Shown: piece after piece, positions 29,034 through 37,910 of the stretch
Numbering within the stretch: the stretch's first letter is position 1
How the letters are laid out: each line of letters opens with the position of its first letter
From: Bermanella sp040371755
GTDB taxonomy: Bacteria > Pseudomonadota > Gammaproteobacteria > Pseudomonadales > Oceanobacteraceae
Assembly: GCF_040371755.1 (NCBI RefSeq)
Contig: NZ_BAABWE010000004.1
Location: 228,518 to 292,517 of the forward strand
Length of the DNA stretch: 64,000 bases
Reading direction: 5' to 3'
Program-made: the position numbers and the translations under genes
Notes under the pieces: model-generated
Seen by the model: only the letters and a program-made list of their open reading frames with translations
Databases searched by the model: none
What the model was told of the DNA's origin: nothing

Positions 29034-29222
29034 GACAAATGGGCTACCAAACACGGACAATCGCCGTTTATTACATCAAAAGGGCTATTTTGATCTATTT
29101 GGGCGGGTTTGCACATGACTATGTCCAATAATGCTGATTTCTAGCTACTGCCTAAAACTGCTGTAATGGGGTATCATAGCGCCCCTAAATTTTCGTAATC
29201 TCAAGCTAATCGGTGATTTCCC

Positions 29223-29798
29223 ATGGCGAGCTACTCAACCAGCGAGTTCAAATCTGGTCTTAAAGTGATGTTAGATGGTGACCCATGTTCCATCTTAGAG
29301 AATGAATTTGTTAAGCCCGGTAAAGGCCAAGCCTTTAACCGCGTGAAAATGCGTAACCTTAAAACGGGCCGAGTATGGGAGCGTACGTTCAAGTCTGGTG
29401 AAAAACTAGACGGTGCAGATGTCATGGATTACGACATGGAATACCTGTACACAGATGGTGAGTTCTATCATTTCATGGCCACAGATGGTTCTTTTGAGCA
29501 GTATCCTGCACACCCTGATGCGGTTGCTGACACTAAAAACTGGTTAAAAGAACAAGAAAAATACGAAGTGACTTTATACAATGGCAGTCCAATTTCTGTG
29601 ACGCCACCTAATTTTGTTGAATTAGAAGTAGTCGAAACCGATCCAGGTTTAAAAGGGGATACCGCTAACGGTGGCTCTAAGCCTGCGACTCTTACCACTG
29701 GCGCGGTTGTACGTGTACCATTGTTCATTAACATAGGTGAAGTTTTGCGTATTGATACACGTACTGGTGATTATGTTTCTCGCGCCAAAGGCGATTAA
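29223..29798 (+). CDS. efp: Translation elongation factor P
   Basis: A 191-residue factor that rescues ribosomes stalled on polyproline. Three beta domains are present (KOW-like, OB and C-terminal). The modification site is seen in FVKPGKGQAF, with Lys34 as the acceptor of beta-lysine by EpmA/EpmB. The C-terminal segment GEVLRIDTRTGDYVSRAKGD is typical. It lies between epmB and epmA, confirming the lysine-type modification pathway. Confidence 0.97.
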   Translation: MASYSTSEFKSGLKVMLDGDPCSILENEFVKPGKGQAFNRVKMRNLKTGRVWERTFKSGEKLDGADVMDYDMEYLYTDGEFYHFMATDGSFEQYPAHPDAVADTKNWLKEQEKYEVTLYNGSPISVTPPNFVELEVVETDPGLKGDTANGGSKPATLTTGAVVRVPLFINIGEVLRIDTRTGDYVSRAKGD

Positions 29799-29809
29799 TT
29801 TGCTGTAAA

Positions 29810-29903
29810 GTTAGCAGCGTTGCTCATGCTACGTTATAAAATGGTTTAAGCTCGTTACATAGGCACCCTATGCGTTTCTTAAACCATTTTATGTTTTGCT
29901 AAC
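29810..29903 (+). terminator. Nested hairpin downstream of efp
   Basis: A 15-bp perfect inverted repeat (29836-29850 with 29878-29892, containing TAAAATGGTTTAAG) encloses a second hairpin CATAGG/CCTATG (29858-29872). It is in turn flanked by GTTAGCA/TGCTAAC (29810-29816, 29897-29903). It may terminate efp transcription before epmA or form an RNA structure. Confidence 0.55.
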
Positions 29904-29980
29904 GCTTCAAGTGTCTTAAATTTTATATCTAGTTCATTTCTGTCGTTTTTATTATTTCTTCATTTTTAAAGGGCATTTAT

Positions 29981-30913
29981 ATGTCTTGGAAACCATCGGC
30001 TTCAATTGAAACGTTACAGCAACGTGCAAAGCTCAATGCTTATATTCGCGAATTTTTTATACAGCGCGATGTGTTAGAAGTCGAGACACCTCAGTTATCA
30101 AAAGCTGCGGTGGATGATGCAAACCTGCAACCTATTCAGGCCAATGCTTGTGACTCCCCAGTGTATCTACACACGTCACCTGAGTACCCTATGAAGCGTT
30201 TATTAGCTGCAGGTAGTGGGGATATTTATCAAATATGCAAAACGTTTCGCGACGGTGAAATGGGTAAGCGTCATAACCCAGAATTTACCATGCTGGAATA
30301 TTATCGTTTACGTTTTGATTTAAAGAGTTTAATGGATGAAGTGGCTCAACTTATTGGGGATTACTTGCATATTCAGCGTCGAGTGGAGCTAAGCTATGCG
30401 CAGGCATTTAATCAATTTGCTGGCATAGATGTATTCACCATTGATGACGGGGAATTACGCGAACGGGTAAGCGAATTTGTAGGCGCGGAGTTATCGTTAA
30501 GCCGTGATGAATGTTTGGATATCATCATGAGCCATGTAGTGGAACCTCAATTCCCGAAACATGCCTTGGTGTTTATTTTCAATTATCCTGCATCGCAAGC
30601 GGCACTGGCGAATACATTTGTTGATCAAAATGATAATGAATTGGCGAAACGATTCGAGTTATATGTAAACGGTTTAGAGCTGGCCAACGGTTATCATGAG
30701 CTGACCGATGTTCAAGAGCAGCAAGCACGGTTTAATCGACAAGCAGGAAAAATGGAACACTCACGTCCAATGGATCAGTACTTTTTACAGGCGTTAGAAC
30801 ATGGTTTGCCTGACTGTTCAGGTGTAGCCATTGGTTTGGACCGGGTATTGATGCTGAAACAAAAAGTGGAAAGCATTGCACAGGTTGTGAGTTTTGAGTT
30901 TGGAAGAGCTTAA
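29981..30913 (+). CDS. epmA: EF-P lysine ligase
   Basis: A 310-residue class II aminoacyl-tRNA synthetase-like enzyme lacking an anticodon-binding domain. It ligates beta-lysine to EF-P Lys34. Motif 2 is seen in QICKTFRDGEMGKRHNPEFTMLEYY, and motif 3 in GVAIGLDRVLML. The length equals short EpmA/PoxA proteins rather than full LysRS. It follows efp on the same strand after 182 bases. Confidence 0.93.
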   Translation: MSWKPSASIETLQQRAKLNAYIREFFIQRDVLEVETPQLSKAAVDDANLQPIQANACDSPVYLHTSPEYPMKRLLAAGSGDIYQICKTFRDGEMGKRHNPEFTMLEYYRLRFDLKSLMDEVAQLIGDYLHIQRRVELSYAQAFNQFAGIDVFTIDDGELRERVSEFVGAELSLSRDECLDIIMSHVVEPQFPKHALVFIFNYPASQAALANTFVDQNDNELAKRFELYVNGLELANGYHELTDVQEQQARFNRQAGKMEHSRPMDQYFLQALEHGLPDCSGVAIGLDRVLMLKQKVESIAQVVSFEFGRA

Positions 30914-30964
30914 TGAGAGATAATTTGAACGATGCTTTTAGAGGTTTTGGGTTAATGTTAGCTA

Positions 30965-31056
30965 GTAGGATGGTTGGCGCGGTACAAGCGTAACCCATCA
31001 TTGTCGAGTCTTTATGATGGGTTATGAACTCGCGGTGCTCGTTCACTCCATCCTAC
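30965..31056. repeat. Large interrupted palindrome (REP/BIME-like)
   Basis: An outer stem GTAGGATGG/CCATCCTAC (30965-30973 with 31048-31056) surrounds an inner perfect 11-bp stem TAACCCATCAT/ATGATGGGTTA (30991-31001 with 31014-31024). It lies in the 350-base spacer between converging epmA and the FecR gene and could act as a bidirectional terminator or be a dispersed chromosomal repeat. The rest of the spacer to 31264 holds no gene that I can support. Confidence 0.65.
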
Positions 31057-31264
31057 ATTTTTCAACTTCATTACGTGAATATCTTCGTTAGTCTGATTAT
31101 CTAACCTTGTATCGGTGGTAGGGTGGCCCCGTACAAAATGAAAACAGACTTTTCAAATATCCAAATGGATTCCGCTCTGATCATTCCTCAAAACCGGCAT
31201 GAAGAACATTTATTTTTATCGTTTAAAAAAGCGAAGCGAAAACGTTAGTTACGTTTCCCTCCAA

Positions 31265-31927
31265 CTACTCAGTGGCCACAGATTTAAATGCCCTTTGTAA
31301 TTTTGCTTCAGGCCATGTTCTTGTGGAAAGAGGCGCTTTGTCTTTCATTAGTGTCGTGCCTTGATTGGGTTCTTTTAATATTACCGTACCGTATTGGTTG
31401 CTTACTTCAATCACATGTTTGCTTTCTAAAAGTACCACATCAATGCTGTTATCTGTAGCTAGATTACCACCCCAGAAATCGGTGCCGCGAATGCCAATAG
31501 AACCAATAGGGGTGTTTACGGTAAAGTCAGGAGAGTCGGTTTCTGTGATCGCGCCAGTTATCATGCGAAACGCCCCTTTAACAAAATCGAATGTGCCTTT
31601 TTTGGATTGTCCACTGGCGTTAAATTCGGCGACGGTTATTTCACTGTTTGCGCCCATGGTTAGTACACTACCATCATAAAAACGGAAAATAGCTCGTGCG
31701 TCTGCACCTGTGCGAATAACATCGCCTACTTGTAATTCATGGCCACGTTTAATGTTTTTGCTTTGTTTAGTAGTGGATTCAACTGTAACTTGGTTTTTAA
31801 CCAGAACCGCTTTTGCCGTGGGCTCAGCCGACGCAAAAGGGATAAGAAATAGGCAGATCAGCCCTAGCGCATACGCTTTTACATTACCAGAAAGCGTCCT
31901 CTTGAATGTCAGGTGGTGGTGCGTCAT
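31265..31927 (-). CDS. FecR-domain periplasmic protein
   Basis: About 220 residues from ATG 31927 (MTHHHLTFKRTLSG). It has a signal-like hydrophobic helix ending LIPFASA, then a FecR domain (PF04773-type): QVGDVIRTGADARAIFRFYD, GSVLTMGANSEITV and PIGSIGIRGTDFW. FecR domains occur in periplasmic sensors or carbohydrate/peptidoglycan-binding proteins. No anti-sigma region is visible. The start lies inside the motB 3' end (about 44 bases overlap), so it probably belongs to the motAB transcript. Confidence 0.75.
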   Translation of the reverse strand: MTHHHLTFKRTLSGNVKAYALGLICLFLIPFASAEPTAKAVLVKNQVTVESTTKQSKNIKRGHELQVGDVIRTGADARAIFRFYDGSVLTMGANSEITVAEFNASGQSKKGTFDFVKGAFRMITGAITETDSPDFTVNTPIGSIGIRGTDFWGGNLATDNSIDVVLLESKHVIEVSNQYGTVILKEPNQGTTLMKDKAPLSTRTWPEAKLQRAFKSVATE

Positions 31928-32912
31928 ATTGTTTTGTATCCTCGCTGCGCTGTTGCAGTTCTTGTAGTAGGCTGCCGGTTTTTTTAATGGCGCCATCTCG
32001 GGCTTGATCAGGCTCCCCTAGATCCCCCTCTGTATTCTGCCCGTCTTCGTCTGCGTTGTAACCACCTGCACGGGATTCAATTGCACGTTCTGTGCGTTTG
32101 TTCAATACAACGATTGCGATTCTTCGGTTCACTGGGTCTGTTGGATCGGCAATGTTAAAGTGGGCTTTATCCCCCATTCCCACAACTTGAGCGATTTTTT
32201 CTTCCAGTAATCCGGCATCACCTAGGGCTCTTCGTGCTGAGTTGGCGCGCCCTGCAGAGAGCTCCCAGTTACCTGCATCCCATGCATTGCTGCTCCCGAT
32301 ACTGTCAGTATGGCCGGTAATAGAGATTCGATTAGGCACTGAGGTCAGTATTGGAGCAAGTTCGTACAAGATGTCTTCAGCGTAATATTTTAAGCGTGAC
32401 GAGCCGGGGTCAAACATGGGGCGGTTGGTTTTATCTACAATTTGAATACGTAATCCTTCACTGGTGATGTCCACTTTAAGCTGATCTTTGTACGGGCTAA
32501 GCGTGGAGCTTTGATTAATTTTTTCTTTGAACTCAGCTTCCATGGACTCAAGTCGTGAGCGTTCAATGGCCTCTGCTGCACTTTCAATCTCTTCGGCTTG
32601 TAATACTTTGGTAGGGTCTATGGTTTCGCTGGTGGCCACATTATTTTGTACAGAAGGGCTGCCACCTAAATCAATTACCCACTTACTTGGGACTTTTTTT
32701 CCATCCTCAAACGCAGCTGGGTCATTGAAGTAACCAGCCACTGAGGCAATTTCTTCTTCGTTAGATGAGTTGATTAACCATAGAATTAAAAATAGGGCCA
32801 TCATAGCCATAGCAAAATCAGCAAGGGCTACTTTCCACGCACCACCATGATGGGCATGGCCGCCTTTTTTGATTTTACGAATGATGATGTTTTGCTGGTC
32901 AAACTTATCCAT
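31884..32912 (-). CDS. motB: Flagellar motor stator protein MotB
   Basis: A 342-residue protein with a single N-terminal membrane helix. The H+-conducting aspartate sits in GGAWKVALADFAMAMMALFL, as in MotB Asp32. A plug-like region precedes the OmpA/MotB peptidoglycan-binding domain (GHTDSIGSSNAWDAGNWELSAGRANSARR split over residues 200-230). The C-terminus from 280 is acidic. It lies 44 bases downstream of motA, as expected for a stator operon. Confidence 0.94.
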   Translation of the reverse strand: MDKFDQQNIIIRKIKKGGHAHHGGAWKVALADFAMAMMALFLILWLINSSNEEEIASVAGYFNDPAAFEDGKKVPSKWVIDLGGSPSVQNNVATSETIDPTKVLQAEEIESAAEAIERSRLESMEAEFKEKINQSSTLSPYKDQLKVDITSEGLRIQIVDKTNRPMFDPGSSRLKYYAEDILYELAPILTSVPNRISITGHTDSIGSSNAWDAGNWELSAGRANSARRALGDAGLLEEKIAQVVGMGDKAHFNIADPTDPVNRRIAIVVLNKRTERAIESRAGGYNADEDGQNTEGDLGEPDQARDGAIKKTGSLLQELQQRSEDTKQYDAPPPDIQEDAFW

Positions 32913-32956
32913 TAAGTGACTCCAGCAATATAGGATGGACCGGCGTTCGCGTCATG

Positions 32957-33808
32957 CTAGCGCCCTCTCACCTTGCTTTCTAACTCGTTAAAGCTTGGAC
33001 GACCATGAGAAAATAAAACCTTACGGCCAAACTCTACAGCCAACTGAGGAGGTAAACCGTTCACTGACGCCACAATCGTGGCTTTAGCGGATTCATACAG
33101 TTTAATTTCTTCGTGAGCAATGTGTTCCATTTTACTGGCGATTGGACCAAACAAACCGTAGCCAAATAACACACCAGAGAAGGTGCCCACTAGAGCCGCC
33201 GCAATGTGTCTGCCAAGTTCTTCCATAGGGCCGTCAATGGCTCCCATTGTGATGACAATACCCAACACCGCAGCCACTATACCAAAGCCGGGCATGGCAT
33301 CTGCTATTTTTTGAACTGCTTGAGAAGGGCCGATGAGTTCATGTAAACGGCTGTCGATTTCCATATCCATTAAAGCTTCAAGCTCATGGGCTTGCATGTT
33401 GCCTGCTGCAATTAGACGAAAATAATCGGCAATAAAATCAGCAAGAGGTTTATTGCTTTGAATAGCGGGGTATTTCGAAAAGACGCCGCTTTGCTGCGGG
33501 TTTTCCACATCCCCTTCGATGGACATCATGCCTTCTTTGCGACTTTTGTTCAGGATGTCATAAATTAAACTTAAGCAATCCATATACATACTTTTATTGG
33601 CTTTGCCGCCAGTGACCACTTGAGGCAATAGTTTGAGGGTATCAATATGGGTTGGGCCGGGGTTACTGACAATATGAGCGCCAATACCAGCCCCAAGGAT
33701 AATCAGAAATTCATAAGGCTGCCAAAGTGCAGCCAGCACACCATGGCTACCTATGTAGCCATAGATAACGCTGAAAACCACCACTGTAAAGCCAGCTAAG
33801 AATAGCAT
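32957..33808 (-). CDS. motA: Flagellar motor stator protein MotA
   Basis: A 283-residue inner-membrane protein with four helices (residues 2-22, 28-45 and a C-terminal pair near 170-215). Between them is the cytoplasmic loop that contacts FliG (SRKEGMMSIEGDVENP). The pore region ADAMPGFGIVAAVLGIVITMG and the ALVGTFSGVLFGYGLFGPIA helix are diagnostic. The length is as in H+-driven MotA. It forms the stator with MotB. Confidence 0.95.
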   Translation of the reverse strand: MLFLAGFTVVVFSVIYGYIGSHGVLAALWQPYEFLIILGAGIGAHIVSNPGPTHIDTLKLLPQVVTGGKANKSMYMDCLSLIYDILNKSRKEGMMSIEGDVENPQQSGVFSKYPAIQSNKPLADFIADYFRLIAAGNMQAHELEALMDMEIDSRLHELIGPSQAVQKIADAMPGFGIVAAVLGIVITMGAIDGPMEELGRHIAAALVGTFSGVLFGYGLFGPIASKMEHIAHEEIKLYESAKATIVASVNGLPPQLAVEFGRKVLFSHGRPSFNELESKVRGR

Positions 33809-33929
33809 TTCCGTGTGTCCCTCTGGGCCCTTACTGTCCTTTTTTCACGAAAGTGAAATCCATGGGCCCGATTGTTCAAAGTACGACTATAGTTAATTTA
33901 AGTTTAGAAAAGGTCTTTCCTCAAATCGA

Positions 33930-35531
33930 ATGGAAGCAAAAAGCCCAAAAGGGGTGAACGCTTGGCTGGATTTAGCCACAAAAGCGAAATTACCTATCTT
34001 AAAAGTGTCAGCCCAATTGCTTACCAAGCAAATAAAATCGGGCGCTTCTCTGGCGGATATGGCTCACACCATAGAACGAGACCCCGTGCTGTGCCTGTAT
34101 TTATTTTCGTCGGCGAATCATAAAAATGCCAATGGCGAGGTAGAAATCCTAAGTTTGAATCATGTCATCACCATGTTGGGCATGAATGGTGTAATTGATG
34201 TCATTAGGCAAGCGCCTAAAATGGCACTTTTAAAAAGTGATGCACGGCAAAAGGCCTATCTGCAAGCTCAGGCAAACAGCACTTTAGCTGGACGTTTAGT
34301 TGAACACTGGGCATCGGACACCCACAGCGGTTCCGCCGAAAAACTGAAGTGGGCCACTATGTTATCAGGTGCGCCTAATTGGTATTTATGGTTTGTTGCT
34401 TATCAGCCAATGACGCGATGGCAATTTGCGGTGCATCATGATCATTTTCCCAGTGCCAAGGTAGAAGCGAAGTTATTCGGTTGTCTGTTAGAAGATGTGT
34501 CCCGAATGATAGGTAGGCGAGTGCGTTTGCCTAATCTATCTCAGCAACTATTAGAGCGCGCGAACTGGCCAACTCTTAGAGAGTGGGGAAAAATTCTAAG
34601 CCCTAATCATATGATGTTTAGCGACGAGGATACCCAGTTACGCAGGTTGAAAAGTGCCCCAAGTACCTTAATGTTATTAATGAATCATCTTGCGCAACAG
34701 GTTCAGTTCGGTTGGATGCATCCTCGTTGTTTACGTGTTCAAATTGCTTTGGCTCATTTAAGTGGCAAAGAGTTACATCAAGTTGTGAAACGCAATCATA
34801 ATTTGGCCATCGATATGAGTCGCAAGCAACTTGCTGAACAGATATTGCCTCCAGCGGTGTCGTTACTTTGGCCAACACAGTTGTTGAAGGAACCAAGCTG
34901 GGTACGTCGTGGGTATATTTGCTGGGAGAAAGATCCAGCCTCGCAAGCATCGGCTAAACCCAAAGTTCAAGCTGAGCGAGTGTTGCAACTTGTAGACGCC
35001 CCCCCACGAACAATGAATAAAAAAATATTGCTTGAAGCGTTGGAACATTTGAATCAAGGGGTTTCCGAATTTAATGATATTCACAATATTTTCTTAGCAT
35101 CCAATAAAGCCCTAAGAGATGGTATTGGCATGGGTAGAGGCTTTATTAGTATTTTAAATAAAACAGGGGATTGCTTACGCCCTGTTTATTGTTTTGGTAT
35201 CGAAAGTGACGACCCGATACGTAGCATGCGCATTGAATTAAAAGAGAATCGATTATTCGACAAACTTATGGGGAAAAGCGCCAGTTTTCGCATTGATAGC
35301 AATAATGTAGAGCAAGCCATTAATATGTTAAAACCTGAGGTGGTAAAAACACTTAAACGAAAAAACTGTATGGTTATGTCGGTATTTTCTTTGGGTAAAC
35401 CCATAGGAGTGGTGTACGCCGATGTATCCCCCCAAGAACAAGCCATATCAGATACTGAGTACCAAGCCTTTAAAACAGTGTGTCAAAGTACTTCCCGTGC
35501 CCTTGAGCAATATACCAAGCGTAAATCTTAA
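33930..35531 (+). CDS. HDOD-domain protein with C-terminal GAF-like domain
   Basis: A 533-residue cytoplasmic protein. Residues 15-210 match the HDOD fold (MAHTIERDPVLCLYLFSSAN, then HVITMLGMNGVIDVI), a non-catalytic HD-like output domain. Residues 365-525 look like a GAF domain (FNDIHNIFLASNKALRDGIG, GFISIL, CMVMSVFSLGKPIGVVYAD). It occupies the position of the PA4955 gene beside motA in Pseudomonas (recalled). Regulatory function is probable, ligand unknown. It is divergent from motA. Confidence 0.75.
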   Translation: MEAKSPKGVNAWLDLATKAKLPILKVSAQLLTKQIKSGASLADMAHTIERDPVLCLYLFSSANHKNANGEVEILSLNHVITMLGMNGVIDVIRQAPKMALLKSDARQKAYLQAQANSTLAGRLVEHWASDTHSGSAEKLKWATMLSGAPNWYLWFVAYQPMTRWQFAVHHDHFPSAKVEAKLFGCLLEDVSRMIGRRVRLPNLSQQLLERANWPTLREWGKILSPNHMMFSDEDTQLRRLKSAPSTLMLLMNHLAQQVQFGWMHPRCLRVQIALAHLSGKELHQVVKRNHNLAIDMSRKQLAEQILPPAVSLLWPTQLLKEPSWVRRGYICWEKDPASQASAKPKVQAERVLQLVDAPPRTMNKKILLEALEHLNQGVSEFNDIHNIFLASNKALRDGIGMGRGFISILNKTGDCLRPVYCFGIESDDPIRSMRIELKENRLFDKLMGKSASFRIDSNNVEQAINMLKPEVVKTLKRKNCMVMSVFSLGKPIGVVYADVSPQEQAISDTEYQAFKTVCQSTSRALEQYTKRKS

Positions 35532-35602
35532 ATAGTCGAATAACACCTGACACAAGCTGCAGGCTTGTTTAAAATACTTAGATATTAATAGAGGCTGCGC
35601 AC

Positions 35603-36418
35603 ATGACCCTACCCTTGATTATTGAACCAAGCCAATTGGTGGCAAAGCTAAATGATGAAAACCTACTTATTTTAGATTTAGGCAAAATCGATACCTACCA
35701 ATCTGCTCATGTGCCTGGTGCTATTCACGTGCCCCCGAGTGATATTCAACTAGGCGTGCCTCCAGCCCCGGGCTTATTGCCAGAGCAAGAGCGTTTAAGC
35801 TTATTGTTTAGCCGTTTAGGTTTAACCCCGCAGACCCACGTGGTGGTATATGATGATGATGGTGGCCCATGGGCAGGACGTATGATCTGGGTGCTCGATG
35901 CCATTGGTCACAAACATTATAGTTTTTTAAATGGAGGCATACATTCATGGTTGGCAGAACAGTGCCCAGTAGAGAGCAAAGCCAATAGCGCGCAAGCGAC
36001 AGACTACAACGTTGAAGGCATTGATAGCAGTGTCACCATAGATAAAAATCAATTACTGCAAGCCATCGAGAAAAGCAGTATTCAAATATGGGATGCCCGC
36101 TCTATGGCCGAATACACAGGGGAAAAAGCCATCAGTAAACGCGGTGGACACCTTCCCGGTGCCAAAAGCTATGAGTTTAGCCGCGCATTGGATACCAGTG
36201 CTCATTTAAAATTGCGTGATTTAAATGAGGTGAAAACCGAATTAAACGCGTTGGGCATTAATGGGGAGCAAATCATCGTTACTCATTGTCAAACCCACCG
36301 TCGTTCGGGTTTAACCTATGTCATATGTAAAGAATTAGGCTGGCCTGTTCAAGCCTACGCAGGTTCATGGAGTGAATGGGGCAATGATGAAAGTACCCCA
36401 ATAGAAACGAACAGCTAG
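35603..36418 (+). CDS. rhdA: Thiosulfate sulfurtransferase (rhodanese RhdA)
   Basis: A 271-residue protein of two rhodanese domains. The C-terminal domain has the active-site loop HCQTHRRSG with Cys229, as in Azotobacter RhdA. The N-terminal domain is inactive (DDDGGPWAGR). CH2A-like elements (HVPGAIHVP and WDARSMAEYTG) are also clear. It transfers sulfane sulfur from thiosulfate to cyanide or thiols in the cytoplasm. It precedes psd. Confidence 0.92.
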   Translation: MTLPLIIEPSQLVAKLNDENLLILDLGKIDTYQSAHVPGAIHVPPSDIQLGVPPAPGLLPEQERLSLLFSRLGLTPQTHVVVYDDDGGPWAGRMIWVLDAIGHKHYSFLNGGIHSWLAEQCPVESKANSAQATDYNVEGIDSSVTIDKNQLLQAIEKSSIQIWDARSMAEYTGEKAISKRGGHLPGAKSYEFSRALDTSAHLKLRDLNEVKTELNALGINGEQIIVTHCQTHRRSGLTYVICKELGWPVQAYAGSWSEWGNDESTPIETNS

Positions 36419-36486
36419 TTAAAAGCTACAGTGACCATAAATTGTTAATGTTTTAGATTCTTCTTTTTATTTTTTTGGAAAACACA

Positions 36487-37323
36487 GTGAATAAAAATAC
36501 CTTATTTGTTTTAAGCCAATACTTAATTCCTCAACATTCGTTAAGTCGCTTAGTGGGTTGGTTTGCCAGTACAAAAATTGGCTTTATTAAAAATACGTTT
36601 ATTAGCAAGTTCGCTGCTAAATACGACGTGAACATGGATGAAGCTAAAATTGACGACTTAGAAGAATTTGCGTGCTTCAACGATTTTTTCACTCGCGAAT
36701 TAAAAGACGGTGCACGTCCTATAGCCGATGCCAAACTGGTGAGCCCTGCGGACGGTGCAGTAAGCCAATTAGGTAAAATTGAATTGGGTCGTTGCTTTCA
36801 AGCCAAGGGTCGTGACTTTTCTGTAGTGGAATTATTAGGCGGTGATAAAGACCGCGCTCAGCCGTTTTTAAATGGTGAGTTTGCCACGATTTATCTAAGC
36901 CCAAAAGATTATCATCGTGTACATATGCCGTGTGCTGGTACATTAATTGAAACAGTTTACGTGCCGGGTGATTTGTTTAGTGTTAACCCAACCACAGCCG
37001 AAGGGGTGGATGGCTTGTTTGCTCGTAATGAGCGTATGGTATGTATGTTTGAAACCGAACATGGCCCAATGGCTATGGTGCTGGTGGGTGCGATGATTGT
37101 CGCGGGCATTGAAACCGTTTGGTCTGGACAGGTTTGCCCATTACCTAAGCAAGCTCAAGCTCAAGATTACTCTCAAGGCTCAATCAAACTAGAAAAAGGC
37201 GAAGAGATGGGGCGGTTCAAGTTAGGCTCAACCGTGATTCTTTGCTTCCCTGAAGATGCATTGAAATTTTTAGAAGAGGTACAAGCAGGTTCGCCATTGC
37301 AAATGGGTCAAGCCATTGCTTAA
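36487..37323 (+). CDS. psd: Phosphatidylserine decarboxylase proenzyme
   Basis: About 278 residues from a GTG start with a GGAAAA ribosome-binding site; a TTG 12 bases upstream is also possible. Psd makes phosphatidylethanolamine. The C-terminal LGST motif (KLGSTVILCFP) is the self-cleavage site that forms the pyruvoyl group. Also visible are DGAVSQLGKI, YLSPKDYHRVHMPCAG and the PGDLFSVNP segment. The length fits bacterial Psd. It is located after rhdA. Confidence 0.94.
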   Translation: MNKNTLFVLSQYLIPQHSLSRLVGWFASTKIGFIKNTFISKFAAKYDVNMDEAKIDDLEEFACFNDFFTRELKDGARPIADAKLVSPADGAVSQLGKIELGRCFQAKGRDFSVVELLGGDKDRAQPFLNGEFATIYLSPKDYHRVHMPCAGTLIETVYVPGDLFSVNPTTAEGVDGLFARNERMVCMFETEHGPMAMVLVGAMIVAGIETVWSGQVCPLPKQAQAQDYSQGSIKLEKGEEMGRFKLGSTVILCFPEDALKFLEEVQAGSPLQMGQAIA

Positions 37324-37350
37324 TGCAAACAGCTTTGAAATGAATTTTTG

Positions 37351-37412
37351 AAAAGGCGCTTCGGTTAGAGGCGCCCCATTGCTTGGGGGTGCACTGGCGG
37401 GGCTCTTTTTTT
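37351..37412 (+). terminator. Terminator region after psd
   Basis: GC-rich complementary tracts (GCGCCCC with GGGGTGC or GGGGC, 37371-37403) are followed by a run of seven T ending at the BLUF gene stop. Alternative pairings are possible. Confidence 0.55.
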
Positions 37413-37863
37413 AGTGACGCTCATTCTTTTTAAAACGAGCATAGTCTTTAATAAAGTGACCAATCCAAGAGGTGATTTGTTTACTTGAAACTTTAAATGT
37501 ATTTAAGTAAGCGTCCCGTAAATCTTCTAATAATGCCCAGTCTTGTGGTTCGTGGGCAGATAAGTCAAATGCCTTCATGCTCCAATCGTTAATTTCGCGA
37601 TGATCGATAGGTTCATCCATTAGCAGTTTAAAGTTTTGATGACGAGGGTCGTGCTGAATGCGATCCAGTAACGGCTTTAAATGTTCAGATTCCCCCTCAA
37701 GTATTTGGATGAATTTGCCATTATCAAAAAACAAAATACCGGTAATTTCATCGGAATTATTATGTTTTATGGCTGTGGCGAGTATGTCAGATAAATCTTT
37801 CTCTAGGCAGTCGATTGGTCGTGCATAATCGCTGATATACATAACAAGCTGCATGGTATTCAT
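37411..37863 (-). CDS. BLUF-domain blue-light photoreceptor
   Basis: A 150-residue single-domain BLUF protein. The FAD-binding signatures are present: MYISDYARP near the N-terminus (conserved Tyr next to Ile-Ser), the KHNNSDEITGILFFDNGKF region, FIQILEGES (conserved Gln), and RH followed by the DWSM segment. A C-terminal helical tail lacks an effector domain, so it likely signals through a partner. It sits between psd and rsgA and converges with psd. Confidence 0.88.
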   Translation of the reverse strand: MNTMQLVMYISDYARPIDCLEKDLSDILATAIKHNNSDEITGILFFDNGKFIQILEGESEHLKPLLDRIQHDPRHQNFKLLMDEPIDHREINDWSMKAFDLSAHEPQDWALLEDLRDAYLNTFKVSSKQITSWIGHFIKDYARFKKNERH

Positions 37864-37910
37864 CCTGATGAACTACAATCAGTATGGCTTGTTATGTAAA
37901 ATTTTCCAGA

